A stretch of 64,000 nt of DNA from JANPCX01 sp050916095. Lineage in GTDB: Bacteria; Pseudomonadota; Gammaproteobacteria; Burkholderiales; Burkholderiaceae_C. The notes beneath the pieces were generated by a model. The model saw only the letters and a list, made by a program, of their open reading frames with translations. It did not search any database and was not told where the DNA came from. The DNA is taken from positions 3,968,001 to 4,032,000 of the forward strand of contig CP050901.1 of assembly GCA_050916095.1 (NCBI GenBank), read 5' to 3'. Both the position numbers and the translations under genes were made by a program. Shown here one piece after another: positions 33,244 through 41,465 of this stretch; the stretch's first letter is position 1, and each line of letters begins with the position of its first letter.

Positions 33244-35151
33244 TCAAATCTCAACCTTGGACCCCAGTTCCACCACCCGGTTGGTGGGCAGACTCAAGAA
33301 GTCTGCGGCACCGGCTGCGTTGCGGTGCATGCTGGCGAACAGCTTCTCGCGCCACAGCTGCATGCCCTCGCCCATCACAGGAATGACGATGTCGCGGGAC
33401 AGGAAGTAGCTGGTTTCCATCTCATCGACATTGATGCCGCGCCCCTGCAGCAGCTTCAGCGCCTCGGGCACATCGGGCTCGTTCTTGAATCCGAAATTCA
33501 ACGTCACTTGCCAGCAGTCGTGGCCCAAAGGTTCCACGGCGCAGCGTTTGTCAAAACTGATCCACGGCACCTCATGGTTTTTGACCGTGACGAACAAATT
33601 CGTTTGATGCAGCACCTTGTTGTGTTTGAGGTTGTGCAGCAGCGCGTTGGGCGTGATGCCCTGGTCGGCCACCAGAAACACGGCCGTGCCGTCGACACGT
33701 GTGGGGGGGCTGACGAACACGGCCTCTAAAAACCCTTTGAGTTCAATCGCGTCGTCGCGCAGGCGTTCGCTCATCAAAGCCCGACCTTGTTTCCACGTCA
33801 TCATCAGCAAGAACACCACCGCGCCGATGAGCAGAGGGAACCAACCGCCGTCCAGCACCTTGATGATGTTGGCAGCAAAGAAGGTGAAGTCGACCACAAA
33901 GAAAAAGCCTGTGGCTGCAATGCACAACCACCAGGGGTACTTCCAGCCATAACGAATCACAAAGAAAGTCATGATGGTGGTGATGAGCATGTCTATCGTC
34001 ACTGCGATGCCGTAGGCCGAAGCCAGTGCGCCGCTGGACTTGAATATCGTGACCGCCGCCACAATGCACAAGAACAAAGTCCAATTGATGAAGGGCACGT
34101 AAATTTGACCGGTCTCACGCACCGAGGTGTGCAGGATGCGCAGACGCGGCAAATACCCAAGTTGAATGGCTTGTTTGGTGACAGAAAACGCAGCGGTGAT
34201 CAAAGCTTGCGAGGCAATCACCGCGGCACAAGCCGCCAAACCAATCAGCGGATAGAGGCCCCACGCTGGCGCCATCTCAAAGAAAGGGTTGCTCACCTTT
34301 TCAGGGTGGGCCAGCAGCATCGCGCCTTGGCCAAAGTAGTTCAACACCAAAGCAGGCATGACCAACAAGAACCAAGCCAGGCGAATGGGTTTTTTGCCAA
34401 AGTGGCCCATGTCGGCATAAAGTGCCTCTGCACCCGTGACGCACAACACGATGGAACCCAAGGCAATGAAGGTGATGCCGGGGTGCGCCAACATGAACAG
34501 CACTGCGTAGTGCGGGCTCAGGGCTGCAAAAACAGCCGGGTTGTCGATGATGTGCACCACACCCAGCACGCCCAACACCACAAACCAGACCGCAGTGATG
34601 GGCCCAAAAAACTTGCCGATGCTGGCGGTGCCATGGCGCTGCACGAGGAAGAGGCCGGTCAGGATGACCAAACTCACCGGCACCACATAGGCGTGCAAAC
34701 CCGGCGCGGCGACTTCCAAACCTTCTACTGCGCCCAGTACGGTGATGGCCGGTGTGATCACACCATCACCAAAAAAAATCGCGGTGCCAAAGATGCCCAA
34801 TATCAACAAGCGCCTGCGCATCACGGGTTTGTCTTTCACCGCCTGCGAGGCCAAGGCCAGCATGGCGATCAAACCGCCTTCGCCGTTGTTGTCGGCGCGA
34901 AGTATCAGCATCACGTACTTGAGCGACACCACCACGGTGAGTGTCCAGAACACCAGGGACAAGATGCCGTAAATGTTTTCGCTCGTGAGCGGGACGCGCC
35001 CGTGGGCAAACATTTCTTTGAGCGCGTAGAGGGGGCTGGTTCCAATGTCGCCGTAGACGACACCCACGGCGCCCAGTGTGAGCGCGGCCAGGCTAGAGGC
35101 AGGACGGGACTGATTCACGTGAGAGGGACCCTTCCGGCGAGCGGGGGCCAT
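33244..35151 (-). CDS. kup: Low-affinity potassium transport protein Kup
   Basis: A 635-residue K+/H+ symporter of the KUP/HAK family. It has the family signature GAVGVVYGDIGTSPLYALKEMF, then LRADNNGEGGLIAMLALA and FFGDGVITPAITVLGAVEGLEV, about twelve membrane helices, and a cytosolic C-terminal part. The ATG at 35149-35151 is used; an in-frame GTG 11 codons later is also plausible. It is followed after 25 bp by the creC-like gene, suggesting cotranscription. Confidence 0.95.
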   Translation of the reverse strand: MAPARRKGPSHVNQSRPASSLAALTLGAVGVVYGDIGTSPLYALKEMFAHGRVPLTSENIYGILSLVFWTLTVVVSLKYVMLILRADNNGEGGLIAMLALASQAVKDKPVMRRRLLILGIFGTAIFFGDGVITPAITVLGAVEGLEVAAPGLHAYVVPVSLVILTGLFLVQRHGTASIGKFFGPITAVWFVVLGVLGVVHIIDNPAVFAALSPHYAVLFMLAHPGITFIALGSIVLCVTGAEALYADMGHFGKKPIRLAWFLLVMPALVLNYFGQGAMLLAHPEKVSNPFFEMAPAWGLYPLIGLAACAAVIASQALITAAFSVTKQAIQLGYLPRLRILHTSVRETGQIYVPFINWTLFLCIVAAVTIFKSSGALASAYGIAVTIDMLITTIMTFFVIRYGWKYPWWLCIAATGFFFVVDFTFFAANIIKVLDGGWFPLLIGAVVFLLMMTWKQGRALMSERLRDDAIELKGFLEAVFVSPPTRVDGTAVFLVADQGITPNALLHNLKHNKVLHQTNLFVTVKNHEVPWISFDKRCAVEPLGHDCWQVTLNFGFKNEPDVPEALKLLQGRGINVDEMETSYFLSRDIVIPVMGEGMQLWREKLFASMHRNAAGAADFLSLPTNRVVELGSKVEI

Positions 35152-35327
35152 ACAACAAGGGGATCAGATTGTGCGCCCGACTGGCGTGAAGTGAGTCACG
35201 TTACCGCCCAAGTTTGTTGCGGCGCAGCAACTGGCGCGGGAGGTCACTCGAAACTCTCCACCACCTTCCGGGGTAAGACTACAGATCCGCAGAAGTGATT
35301 GTCGAGGGCAGGCGCTCACTTCATGAG

Positions 35328-36623
35328 TCAGTCGTACACCTCCGCCTCAGGATCGGTTGCCTCCAGTTCGTAGCTCGCTGCCAACATGGCCAGCCTGGCG
35401 ACCACCCCGTACATGTAAAAGCGATTGGGTGCGCTGGCACCGGGTTTCACGCCGGGTTTGGGCAGCTGGTTGGATTCGGCAAAAGCCAAGGGCACAAAAC
35501 TGGCACCGGGTGAGTTGAGGTTCTCGTCGATGCCGCGCTCGGCGTTGACGCGGTAAAAACCGCCAACCACATAACGGTCGATCATGTACACCACAGGTTC
35601 GGCCACCGCATCGTTGACACGTTCGTAGGTGGGCACGCCTTCTTGCAAAATCACCTCCGAGACCTCTTGCCCGTCTTTGATGACGCTCATCTTGTTGCGT
35701 GCGCGGCGGTTCAGGTCGGCCAGGTCCTTGGGGTCGCGCACGGTCATGATGCCCATGCCATAGGTGCCCGCGTCGGCCTTGACGATGAGAAAGGGTTTCT
35801 CGTTGATGCCGTATTCCTTGTACTTGCGTTTGATTTTGGCCAGCAACGCCTCGCTGTGCGTCATCAAACACTCGCTGCCCGTGCCGTCTGAAAAATTCAC
35901 TTCGCCGCAACCCGAGAACATCGGATTGATCAACCACGGGTCCATGCCCAAAAGTTTGGAGAATTTTTTGGCCACTTCTTCGTAGGCTTGGAAGTGGTTG
36001 GTTTTGCGGCGCACGGCCCAGCCTGCGTGCAAGGGCGGCAGCAAATACTGCTCGTGCAGGTTTTCCAGAATTTTGGGGATGCCTGCCGACAAATCGTTGT
36101 TGAGCAACACGGTGCAGGGGTCGAAGTTTTTCAGACCAATGCGGCCCCGGGTGCGCACCAAGGGCTCCACCGTGAGCGAGCTGCCGTCAGGCAAGGCGAT
36201 GTCGGTGGGCGTCGTGATGGTGTCGTCCAAGGTGCCCAGCCGCACATTCAAACCGGCTTGATGAAAAATTTGCATGAGGCGCGCCACATTCATCAAATAG
36301 AAGGTGTTGCGCGTGTGTTTCTCAGGGATGAGCAACAGGTTTTTGGCCTCGGGACAAATTTTTTCCACGGCGGCCATGGCTGCTTGCACCGCCAGCGGCA
36401 GCATCTCGGGTGTGAGGTTGTTGAACCCGCCGGGGAACAAATTGGTATCGACCGGGGCCAGTTTGAAGCCGGCGTTGCGCAAATCCACCGAGGTGTAGAA
36501 GGGCGGCGTGTGCTCCATCCACTCCAGGCGAAACCAACGTTCGATGGCCGGCAGCGATTCCAAAATCCGCTGTTCCAACTCGTTGATGGGGCCTGTGAGT
36601 GCGGTGACGAGGTGAGGAACCAT
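35328..36623 (-). CDS. gshA: Glutamate-cysteine ligase, betaproteobacterial type
   Basis: A 431-residue enzyme matching the betaproteobacterial glutamate-cysteine ligase family, which makes gamma-glutamylcysteine in glutathione synthesis. Motifs include LRNAGFKLAPVDTNLFPGGF, LIPEKHTRNTFYLMNV, FLIVKADAGTYGMGIMTVRD and YMIDRYVVGGFYRVN. The start ATG lies 60 bp from the long palindrome at 36687. In related genomes this gene commonly follows amtB, so the insertion sequence between them here separated previously close neighbours (inference). Confidence 0.93.
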   Translation of the reverse strand: MVPHLVTALTGPINELEQRILESLPAIERWFRLEWMEHTPPFYTSVDLRNAGFKLAPVDTNLFPGGFNNLTPEMLPLAVQAAMAAVEKICPEAKNLLLIPEKHTRNTFYLMNVARLMQIFHQAGLNVRLGTLDDTITTPTDIALPDGSSLTVEPLVRTRGRIGLKNFDPCTVLLNNDLSAGIPKILENLHEQYLLPPLHAGWAVRRKTNHFQAYEEVAKKFSKLLGMDPWLINPMFSGCGEVNFSDGTGSECLMTHSEALLAKIKRKYKEYGINEKPFLIVKADAGTYGMGIMTVRDPKDLADLNRRARNKMSVIKDGQEVSEVILQEGVPTYERVNDAVAEPVVYMIDRYVVGGFYRVNAERGIDENLNSPGASFVPLAFAESNQLPKPGVKPGASAPNRFYMYGVVARLAMLAASYELEATDPEAEVYD

Positions 36624-36686
36624 GGAATCTGCGACCTGAAGTTTTTCTAGATTCTAGGCAGATGGGGTTCAGTTTGCTGAAGCCAA

Positions 36687-36837
36687 GGGACCCTCTGCAC
36701 AAATCGCTTACCGACGTCGCATCCTCGGCTTGAAGCGATCTGCGGCGTTGCAAATCCTCGCCATAGCGGGGCTATGGCTGTGGTGTTGCGCCTTGCATCT
36801 CACGCCAATCCGAGGCGCGCCATCGGCAACCGATTTA
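36687..36837. repeat. Long palindromic element, left portion, interrupted by an insertion sequence
   Basis: The outer end GGGACCCTCTGCACAAATCG (36687-36706) is the complement, with one mismatch, of the end completed at 38474-38486 after removing the insertion sequence. The centre is CCATAGC (36761-36767) and GCTATGG (36771-36777). The rebuilt element would be about 164 bp, symmetrical about position 36769. An end related to this one also forms the 3' end of the LysR gene at 52427. Confidence 0.85.
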
Positions 36838-38467
36838 GTCGGCCCTGCAAAATTCATTTCACCCCGCAAGCCATTACTGACGATGGCGTGAATTTCCAAC
36901 CGAGCAAGTTTTTTGCGCCGAGCCGTGCCCTGGCTGCCCTGAGTTGACCCCATAAGCTCAGCCCGAGCAGGGTCAACAAAAACGCCTTCGCGTCTTTTGC
37001 AGACTTGGCCGCGATAGCCCGCAGCAGCCAGCGGATGTTGTACCCCGCCGCACAACTCAGTGCGTGCAGCGCATCACCCAACTCGCCTTTGAGCCAACAG
37101 CGCTGCATGCCGTGGTCCACCTTGGTGTGGCCGATCAGCGGCTCGATGGCCTGACGCCGTTTGAGCCACTTGCGTTGCACCTTGGTCAGTGACTTGTACT
37201 TGCCACGGTGGATGATCTCCACGTTCGGGTTGTCCGCGTCCACGCCCCGGAACCCCAAGTCCACGACCACTTGCTTGGGCACACGCCCCAGGTCTTGCAT
37301 CAGGTTGTTGGTTTGCTCCAGTTGCGCAGCCAATGTGTGCCCATCAAACGGGTTGCCGGGGAAACTTCTGGCCCCCACCATCAAACCACGCAGGTGCGTG
37401 ACAGCCAGGCTGACCTTCACACCAAACTCATAGGGCTTCCTGGCCTTGCCCTTGCCGATGCACTCCACCTCAGGCGCATGCAGCGCGTACAGCTTGCCCT
37501 TGTCGCCTCGCTGTTGCGTGCGGATGCGTTCGGCCCGCTCCAACCAGGTCTTGAGCGCACTCAGCGCTGTCGGCCCGGGTGCCACCAACACATCAAGCTT
37601 GCGCTGCACTTCACGCATCACCACCCCGAGGATTGTGCGCTGGCGTTTGACGGCTTTCTTCAAACGCTTGAACTGCTTGGCGTGGGCGTAACCCCCGGCC
37701 TGGCGTCTGAGCGTTTTGGCTTCAAACGCAAATGTCTGCTTCAAACTGATGCCCACTCGTTTGGCAGCATTCACCACTTTGTGCCGCGCAATCTCCAGCA
37801 GCCGACTGTCCACCGGGTGGGCGATGGCCTTCTCCTGCACGGTGGTGTCCACGATCACGCGTTCCAGCTCGCTGGGCTTGATGGCCTTGATCTGCACCGC
37901 TGTCTCGATGGTGGCCTTGAGCAACTGCTCCAGACCTTCTTCGCCCACGGCGCGGCGAAAGCGGCCGATCTGGGTTGGATCGCAGGGCAAGCGTGGTTCG
38001 TAATACTCCATGCCGCTGAAGAACTGCCACACCACGTTCTCGCTCCAGCGCTGAACGAGTTCTTCGTCACTGAGGTTGAAGGAGTTCTTCAGGTACTGCA
38101 AGCTGGCCATCAGCCGAATTGACAGGCGCGGGCGGCCTGCGGGGCTGATGCCGTTGCCAAATTCGACTTCATGCGCTCCCAACAAGTCCGCCGTCACCCG
38201 CTTGGAGCCTGGGCGAGCCTGGCGAGCGAAGTGCGGTGCCAGGGCTTGTTCAATCGCGGCCCAGGGCAGCCGTTTGCTCAAAACCACCAGTGGATGTTTG
38301 TGATCGACCATCCCGTCCAGGCGTGCGCGAAAGAAGTCTGCGGTGGCTGTCATGCAAATCCCCCAGAAAAATTACTCTCCGATAACGATTCCTGAGAGAT
38401 CCCGTCGTCAGCATTTACCCCATATCGCCAGCATTCATGCGGGTTGCAGGGGTTTTGCAGGGCCGAC
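36838..38467 (-). mobile_element. IS5-like insertion sequence, 1630 bp
   Basis: It is bounded by perfect 15-bp terminal inverted repeats, GTCGGCCCTGCAAAA (36838-36852) and TTTTGCAGGGCCGAC (38453-38467), and flanked on both sides by GATTTA (36832-36837 and 38468-38473). One transposase gene fills most of its length. It sits in the palindromic element between gshA and amtB. Perfect ends, an intact gene and identical flanks suggest recent insertion. Confidence 0.93.
36854..38353 (-). CDS. IS5-family-like transposase
   Basis: A 499-residue DDE transposase. The N-terminal DUF772-type region (about 25-115) includes LLGAHEVEFGNGISPAGRPR, then LSIRLMASLQYLKNSFNLSD and FSGMEYYEPRLPCDPTQIGR. A catalytic DDE_Tnp_1-type domain follows, with VIVDTTVQEKAIAHPVDSRL, VVVDLGFRGVD and RRQAIEPLIGHTKVDHGM carrying the probable three acidic residues. 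Length and layout are complete, so the enzyme is probably active. The stop codon lies two bases inside the left terminal repeat. Confidence 0.95.
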   Translation of the reverse strand: MTATADFFRARLDGMVDHKHPLVVLSKRLPWAAIEQALAPHFARQARPGSKRVTADLLGAHEVEFGNGISPAGRPRLSIRLMASLQYLKNSFNLSDEELVQRWSENVVWQFFSGMEYYEPRLPCDPTQIGRFRRAVGEEGLEQLLKATIETAVQIKAIKPSELERVIVDTTVQEKAIAHPVDSRLLEIARHKVVNAAKRVGISLKQTFAFEAKTLRRQAGGYAHAKQFKRLKKAVKRQRTILGVVMREVQRKLDVLVAPGPTALSALKTWLERAERIRTQQRGDKGKLYALHAPEVECIGKGKARKPYEFGVKVSLAVTHLRGLMVGARSFPGNPFDGHTLAAQLEQTNNLMQDLGRVPKQVVVDLGFRGVDADNPNVEIIHRGKYKSLTKVQRKWLKRRQAIEPLIGHTKVDHGMQRCWLKGELGDALHALSCAAGYNIRWLLRAIAAKSAKDAKAFLLTLLGLSLWGQLRAARARLGAKNLLGWKFTPSSVMACGVK

Positions 38468-38508
38468 GATTTATGCAGAGGGTCCCGAGGTCAATCCTGC
38501 AGGCCCAC

Positions 38509-38534
38509 AAAAAAGGCCACCCGAAGGTGGCCTT
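38509..38534 (-). terminator. Rho-independent terminator of amtB
   Basis: AAGGCCACC (38513-38521) pairs with GGTGGCCTT (38526-38534) around CGAA. On the minus strand the stem is followed by a run of six T (A-run 38509-38514). It lies 28 bp downstream of the amtB stop. Confidence 0.9.
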
Positions 38535-38561
38535 AGCCGCCGGAGTGGCGGTTGCAATGAA

Positions 38562-40046
38562 TCACTTGTGATAAGCGGTTTCACCGTGCGAGGTGATGTC
38601 GAGGCCTTCGCGTTCGTCTTCTTCAGGCACACGCAGACCGACCAAGAGGTCAACAATCTTGAAGGCGATGAAGGAGACCACGGCAGAGATCACGACGGTG
38701 TAAAGCACCCCTTGCGCCTGGACCCACACCTGGGCACCAATGCTGCCCCACTCACCGCACTTGTCGGTGACGTAGTTGCAGATGCCGGTGCCGCCCAGGC
38801 TGGGCGCCGCGAACACGCCGGTGAGCAAGGCACCCAAGATGCCGCCCACACCGTGCACGCCGAACACGTCGAGCGAGTCATCCGCGCCCAGCAAACGCTT
38901 GAGGCCATTGACTCCCCACAAGCAGATCACACCCGCCAGCAGGCCAATCACCAGGGCACCGCCGACACCGACGAAGCCGCAAGCGGGGGTGATGGCCACG
39001 AGACCAGCCACTGCCCCTGAGGCCGCGCCGAGCATGGAGGCTTTGCCTTTCATGAGCGCTTCACCGGCCGCCCAAGCCAAGGTGGCCATCGCAGTCGCGG
39101 CCACGGTGTTGATGAAGGCCAGGGCGGAAATGCCATTGGCTTCCAGGTTGGAGCCGGCATTGAAGCCGAACCAACCCACCCACAGCAACGACGCCCCGAC
39201 CATGGTCAGCGTGAGGCTGTGTGGCGCCATGGACTCTTTGCCATAACCAATACGTTTACCGATCATGTAGGCACCGACCAAACCAGCGACCGCCGCATTG
39301 ATGTGCACCACGGTGCCACCTGCGAAGTCGAGTGCGCCTTTGGCCCACATGAAGCCGGCGTTCGCAGTGACTGTGGCCAGAGCAGCTTCACTCGTGATGG
39401 CGTCTGGGCCGTCCCAGTACCAAACCATGTGTGCCACCGGGATGTAGCTGAAGGTGAACCACAACACGGCGAACAGCAACACAGCAGAGAACTTGATGCG
39501 TTCGGCAAACGCGCCGACGATCAGGGCCACCGTGACCGCAGCAAACGTGCCTTGGAACGCGATGAAGGTGAACTCAGGCAAATAGACGCCCTTGCTGAAG
39601 GTGGCCGCGATGGACTCCGGCGTCACACCCTTCAAGAAGAGTTTGTCTAGCGTGCCGAAGAAGGGGTTGCCTGCGGTGAAAGCCATGGAGTAGCCATAAA
39701 CCACCCACAACACCGAGATCAAGGCGAAGATCATGAAGACCTGCATCAGCACCGACAGCATGTTCTTGCTGCGTACCAAGCCGCCATAGAACAAGGCCAG
39801 ACCCGGGATGGTCATCAAGATGACCAAGGCGGTGGCAATGGTCATGAAGGCGGTGTCGCCCTTGTTGGGGACGGGGGCCGGCGTGGCGGCCGCAGCGGCA
39901 GGTGCCGCCACGGCTGCCATCGCCTCGGAAGCAGCTGCGACCACAGGGGCAGCGGCCTCAGGTGCTGAAGCGGCTTGGGCCAAGGCCAAGCCTGAGAGCG
40001 TCAGGGCCGACAGCCCCAACGCCAAGAGGGCAATGAGTTTTTTCAT
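38562..40046 (-). CDS. amtB: Ammonium transporter AmtB
   Basis: A 494-residue ammonium channel. An N-terminal signal peptide (MKKLIALLALGLSALTLSGL, ending in ALAQA) and an Ala/Pro-rich linker precede eleven membrane helices. The twin pore histidines lie in DFAGGTVVHINAAVAGL and DVFGVHGVGGILGALLTG; AFQGTFAAVTVALIVGAFAE is also a family motif. It is third in the torF-glnK-amtB transcript, about 30 bp after glnK, and would be gated by the P-II protein. A sigma-54-like promoter lies upstream of torF. Confidence 0.96.
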   Translation of the reverse strand: MKKLIALLALGLSALTLSGLALAQAASAPEAAAPVVAAASEAMAAVAAPAAAAATPAPVPNKGDTAFMTIATALVILMTIPGLALFYGGLVRSKNMLSVLMQVFMIFALISVLWVVYGYSMAFTAGNPFFGTLDKLFLKGVTPESIAATFSKGVYLPEFTFIAFQGTFAAVTVALIVGAFAERIKFSAVLLFAVLWFTFSYIPVAHMVWYWDGPDAITSEAALATVTANAGFMWAKGALDFAGGTVVHINAAVAGLVGAYMIGKRIGYGKESMAPHSLTLTMVGASLLWVGWFGFNAGSNLEANGISALAFINTVAATAMATLAWAAGEALMKGKASMLGAASGAVAGLVAITPACGFVGVGGALVIGLLAGVICLWGVNGLKRLLGADDSLDVFGVHGVGGILGALLTGVFAAPSLGGTGICNYVTDKCGEWGSIGAQVWVQAQGVLYTVVISAVVSFIAFKIVDLLVGLRVPEEDEREGLDITSHGETAYHK

Positions 40047-40075
40047 AGTGGGTCTCTTTTGTTGGCTGCGTGTGC

Positions 40076-40414
40076 TCAGAGCGCGTCCTTGCCGGTCTCG
40101 CCGGTACGGATGCGAACCACCTGCTCCAGCGGCGAGACAAAAATTTTGCCGTCGCCAATCTTGCCTGTGCGTGCTGCGTTCTCCACGGCTTCGATCACGC
40201 GGTCAACGATGGAATCGTCGACCGCCGCTTCGATCTTCACCTTGGGCAGAAAGTCCACCACATACTCGGCACCGCGGTACAGCTCGGTGTGGCCTTTTTG
40301 GCGGCCAAAACCTTTTACTTCAGTCACTGTGACACCTTGAACGCCAATGGCGCTCAAGGCTTCACGGACTTCGTCAAGCTTGAATGGCTTGACGATGGCA
40401 GTCACCATCTTCAT
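40076..40414 (-). CDS. glnK: P-II nitrogen regulatory protein (GlnK-type)
   Basis: A 112-residue P-II protein. MKMVTAIVKPFKLDEVREAL is the canonical N-terminus, so the ATG at 40412-40414 (with GGAGA upstream) is used. The T-loop GRQKGHTELYRGAEYVVDFL contains the conserved tyrosine expected to be uridylylated, followed by PKVKIEAAVDD. The gene is directly upstream of amtB, so it is annotated GlnK rather than GlnB. It senses ATP/ADP and 2-oxoglutarate and blocks AmtB under nitrogen sufficiency. Confidence 0.95.
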   Translation of the reverse strand: MKMVTAIVKPFKLDEVREALSAIGVQGVTVTEVKGFGRQKGHTELYRGAEYVVDFLPKVKIEAAVDDSIVDRVIEAVENAARTGKIGDGKIFVSPLEQVVRIRTGETGKDAL

Positions 40415-40437
40415 GGTCATCTCCAATTGTTGTTGGG

Positions 40438-41175
40438 TTAGAAGGTTTTCTTGACAGACAACACCAAACCAGCCTTGCCGAGTTCTTTGTCTGTTGGGGC
40501 GTAGTAATAAACCGATTTACCGCCTGATTCCTTGGTGTCGGCAGCGACAACGGCTGCGCTGAGCAACCAGCCAGAGAAATCTTTGCTGACGGTGAGCGAG
40601 TAGTCGGTGTAGGAGAAGGTGCTGTTTTTAGCGACCTTTTGGTAACCAACGTGAGGTGCGAGCATGACACCGCCGCCAACATCAAAGCTGGCTGTCAGGT
40701 CAACGTAGCCGCTGTTCTTGCTGTCAGAAAAGCCAAACAAGTTCGTCACGCTGTGCGAGTATTTCAACGTCGCTGGACCAAAGGTCATGGCACCGTAGAC
40801 CTCGGTGGTGTTCGGGCTCACAGCCAGTTTGTGGCTCGGGTACTGATAGGTGAGCACGCCCACGTCGTAGGTGAAGTCTTTTGAAATCTCACCTTTGTAG
40901 CCGCCATAGACGTCAATCTCGGCACGGGCGTCGCCACCGCCGTCTTTGATCCACTTGATTGAAGAAGCCCAAGCACCTACATAAAAACCGCCAGGAATCG
41001 CATAGTCCACACCAGCCGAGACGGCGGGCTTCAGGCGTGATTGGGAAATGCCTCGGTAGCGGTAGTCGCTCGTCACAGCGGCATTGAAGCTCAAAGGACT
41101 GTCTTGCGCAAAACTCAGTGACGGAATTGCAGTGAGGGCGACAGCGCTAGCGATCACAAACAGGCTTTTTTTCAT
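40438..41175 (-). CDS. TorF-family putative porin
   Basis: A 245-residue outer-membrane protein with a cleavable signal peptide (MKKSLFVIASAVALTAIPSL, then SFAQ). The mature beginning SPLSFNAAVTSDYRYRGISQ is typical of TorF-family (TIGR02001-type) porins. Alternating aromatic beta-strands run to a C-terminal phenylalanine (VLSVKKTF), as required for BAM-dependent assembly. It is the first gene of the torF-glnK-amtB transcript, so it may let ammonium or another nitrogen source cross the outer membrane. GGAG precedes the ATG. Confidence 0.9.
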   Translation of the reverse strand: MKKSLFVIASAVALTAIPSLSFAQDSPLSFNAAVTSDYRYRGISQSRLKPAVSAGVDYAIPGGFYVGAWASSIKWIKDGGGDARAEIDVYGGYKGEISKDFTYDVGVLTYQYPSHKLAVSPNTTEVYGAMTFGPATLKYSHSVTNLFGFSDSKNSGYVDLTASFDVGGGVMLAPHVGYQKVAKNSTFSYTDYSLTVSKDFSGWLLSAAVVAADTKESGGKSVYYYAPTDKELGKAGLVLSVKKTF

Positions 41176-41222
41176 TGCATGACTCCAAGGGTGAAAAAAA
41201 CAAAGGTTGCGGGACAGCCTTC

Positions 41223-41238
41223 TGCAGCTTCCGTGCCA
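41223..41238 (-). promoter_or_regulatory. Sigma-54-type promoter for torF-glnK-amtB
   Basis: On the minus strand the sequence TGGCACGGAAGCTGCA fits the sigma-54 consensus TGGCACG-N4-TTGCA with one mismatch and exact -24 GG / -12 GC spacing. Transcription would begin near 41212, leaving a leader of about 37 nt before the torF ATG. A nitrogen-regulated (NtrC-dependent) promoter is expected for glnK-amtB. A clear NtrC site was not identified. Confidence 0.7.
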
Positions 41239-41465
41239 GGCGCGGAAGCTGCCAGCCGCCACCGACGACACCACTCGACAAAGAGGTGCGACCTGCCGGT
41301 GCGCCTCATTGTGGTGCGCGCGCGCACCTAGAACGGGAAATATCAGGGGGCACCCGCCGATTCGTACTTTTGGGCGATGCGGCGGTGCGTTGGCCTGAAC
41401 AGAATGCCCGTGGGGGGCCCAAGCCCTCCGTCCCATCGCGACAGCAAAGAACAAGGAACTCCCGC

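Noticed and set aside
33787..35298. 503-codon plus-strand ORF
   Set aside because: It is antisense to kup, which has clear membrane helices and family signatures.
41280..41340. NtrC enhancer site upstream of the sigma-54 promoter
   Set aside because: TGCGCC and GGTGCG occur as an inverted pair, but the spacing (7) differs from the consensus (5), so it is not called.
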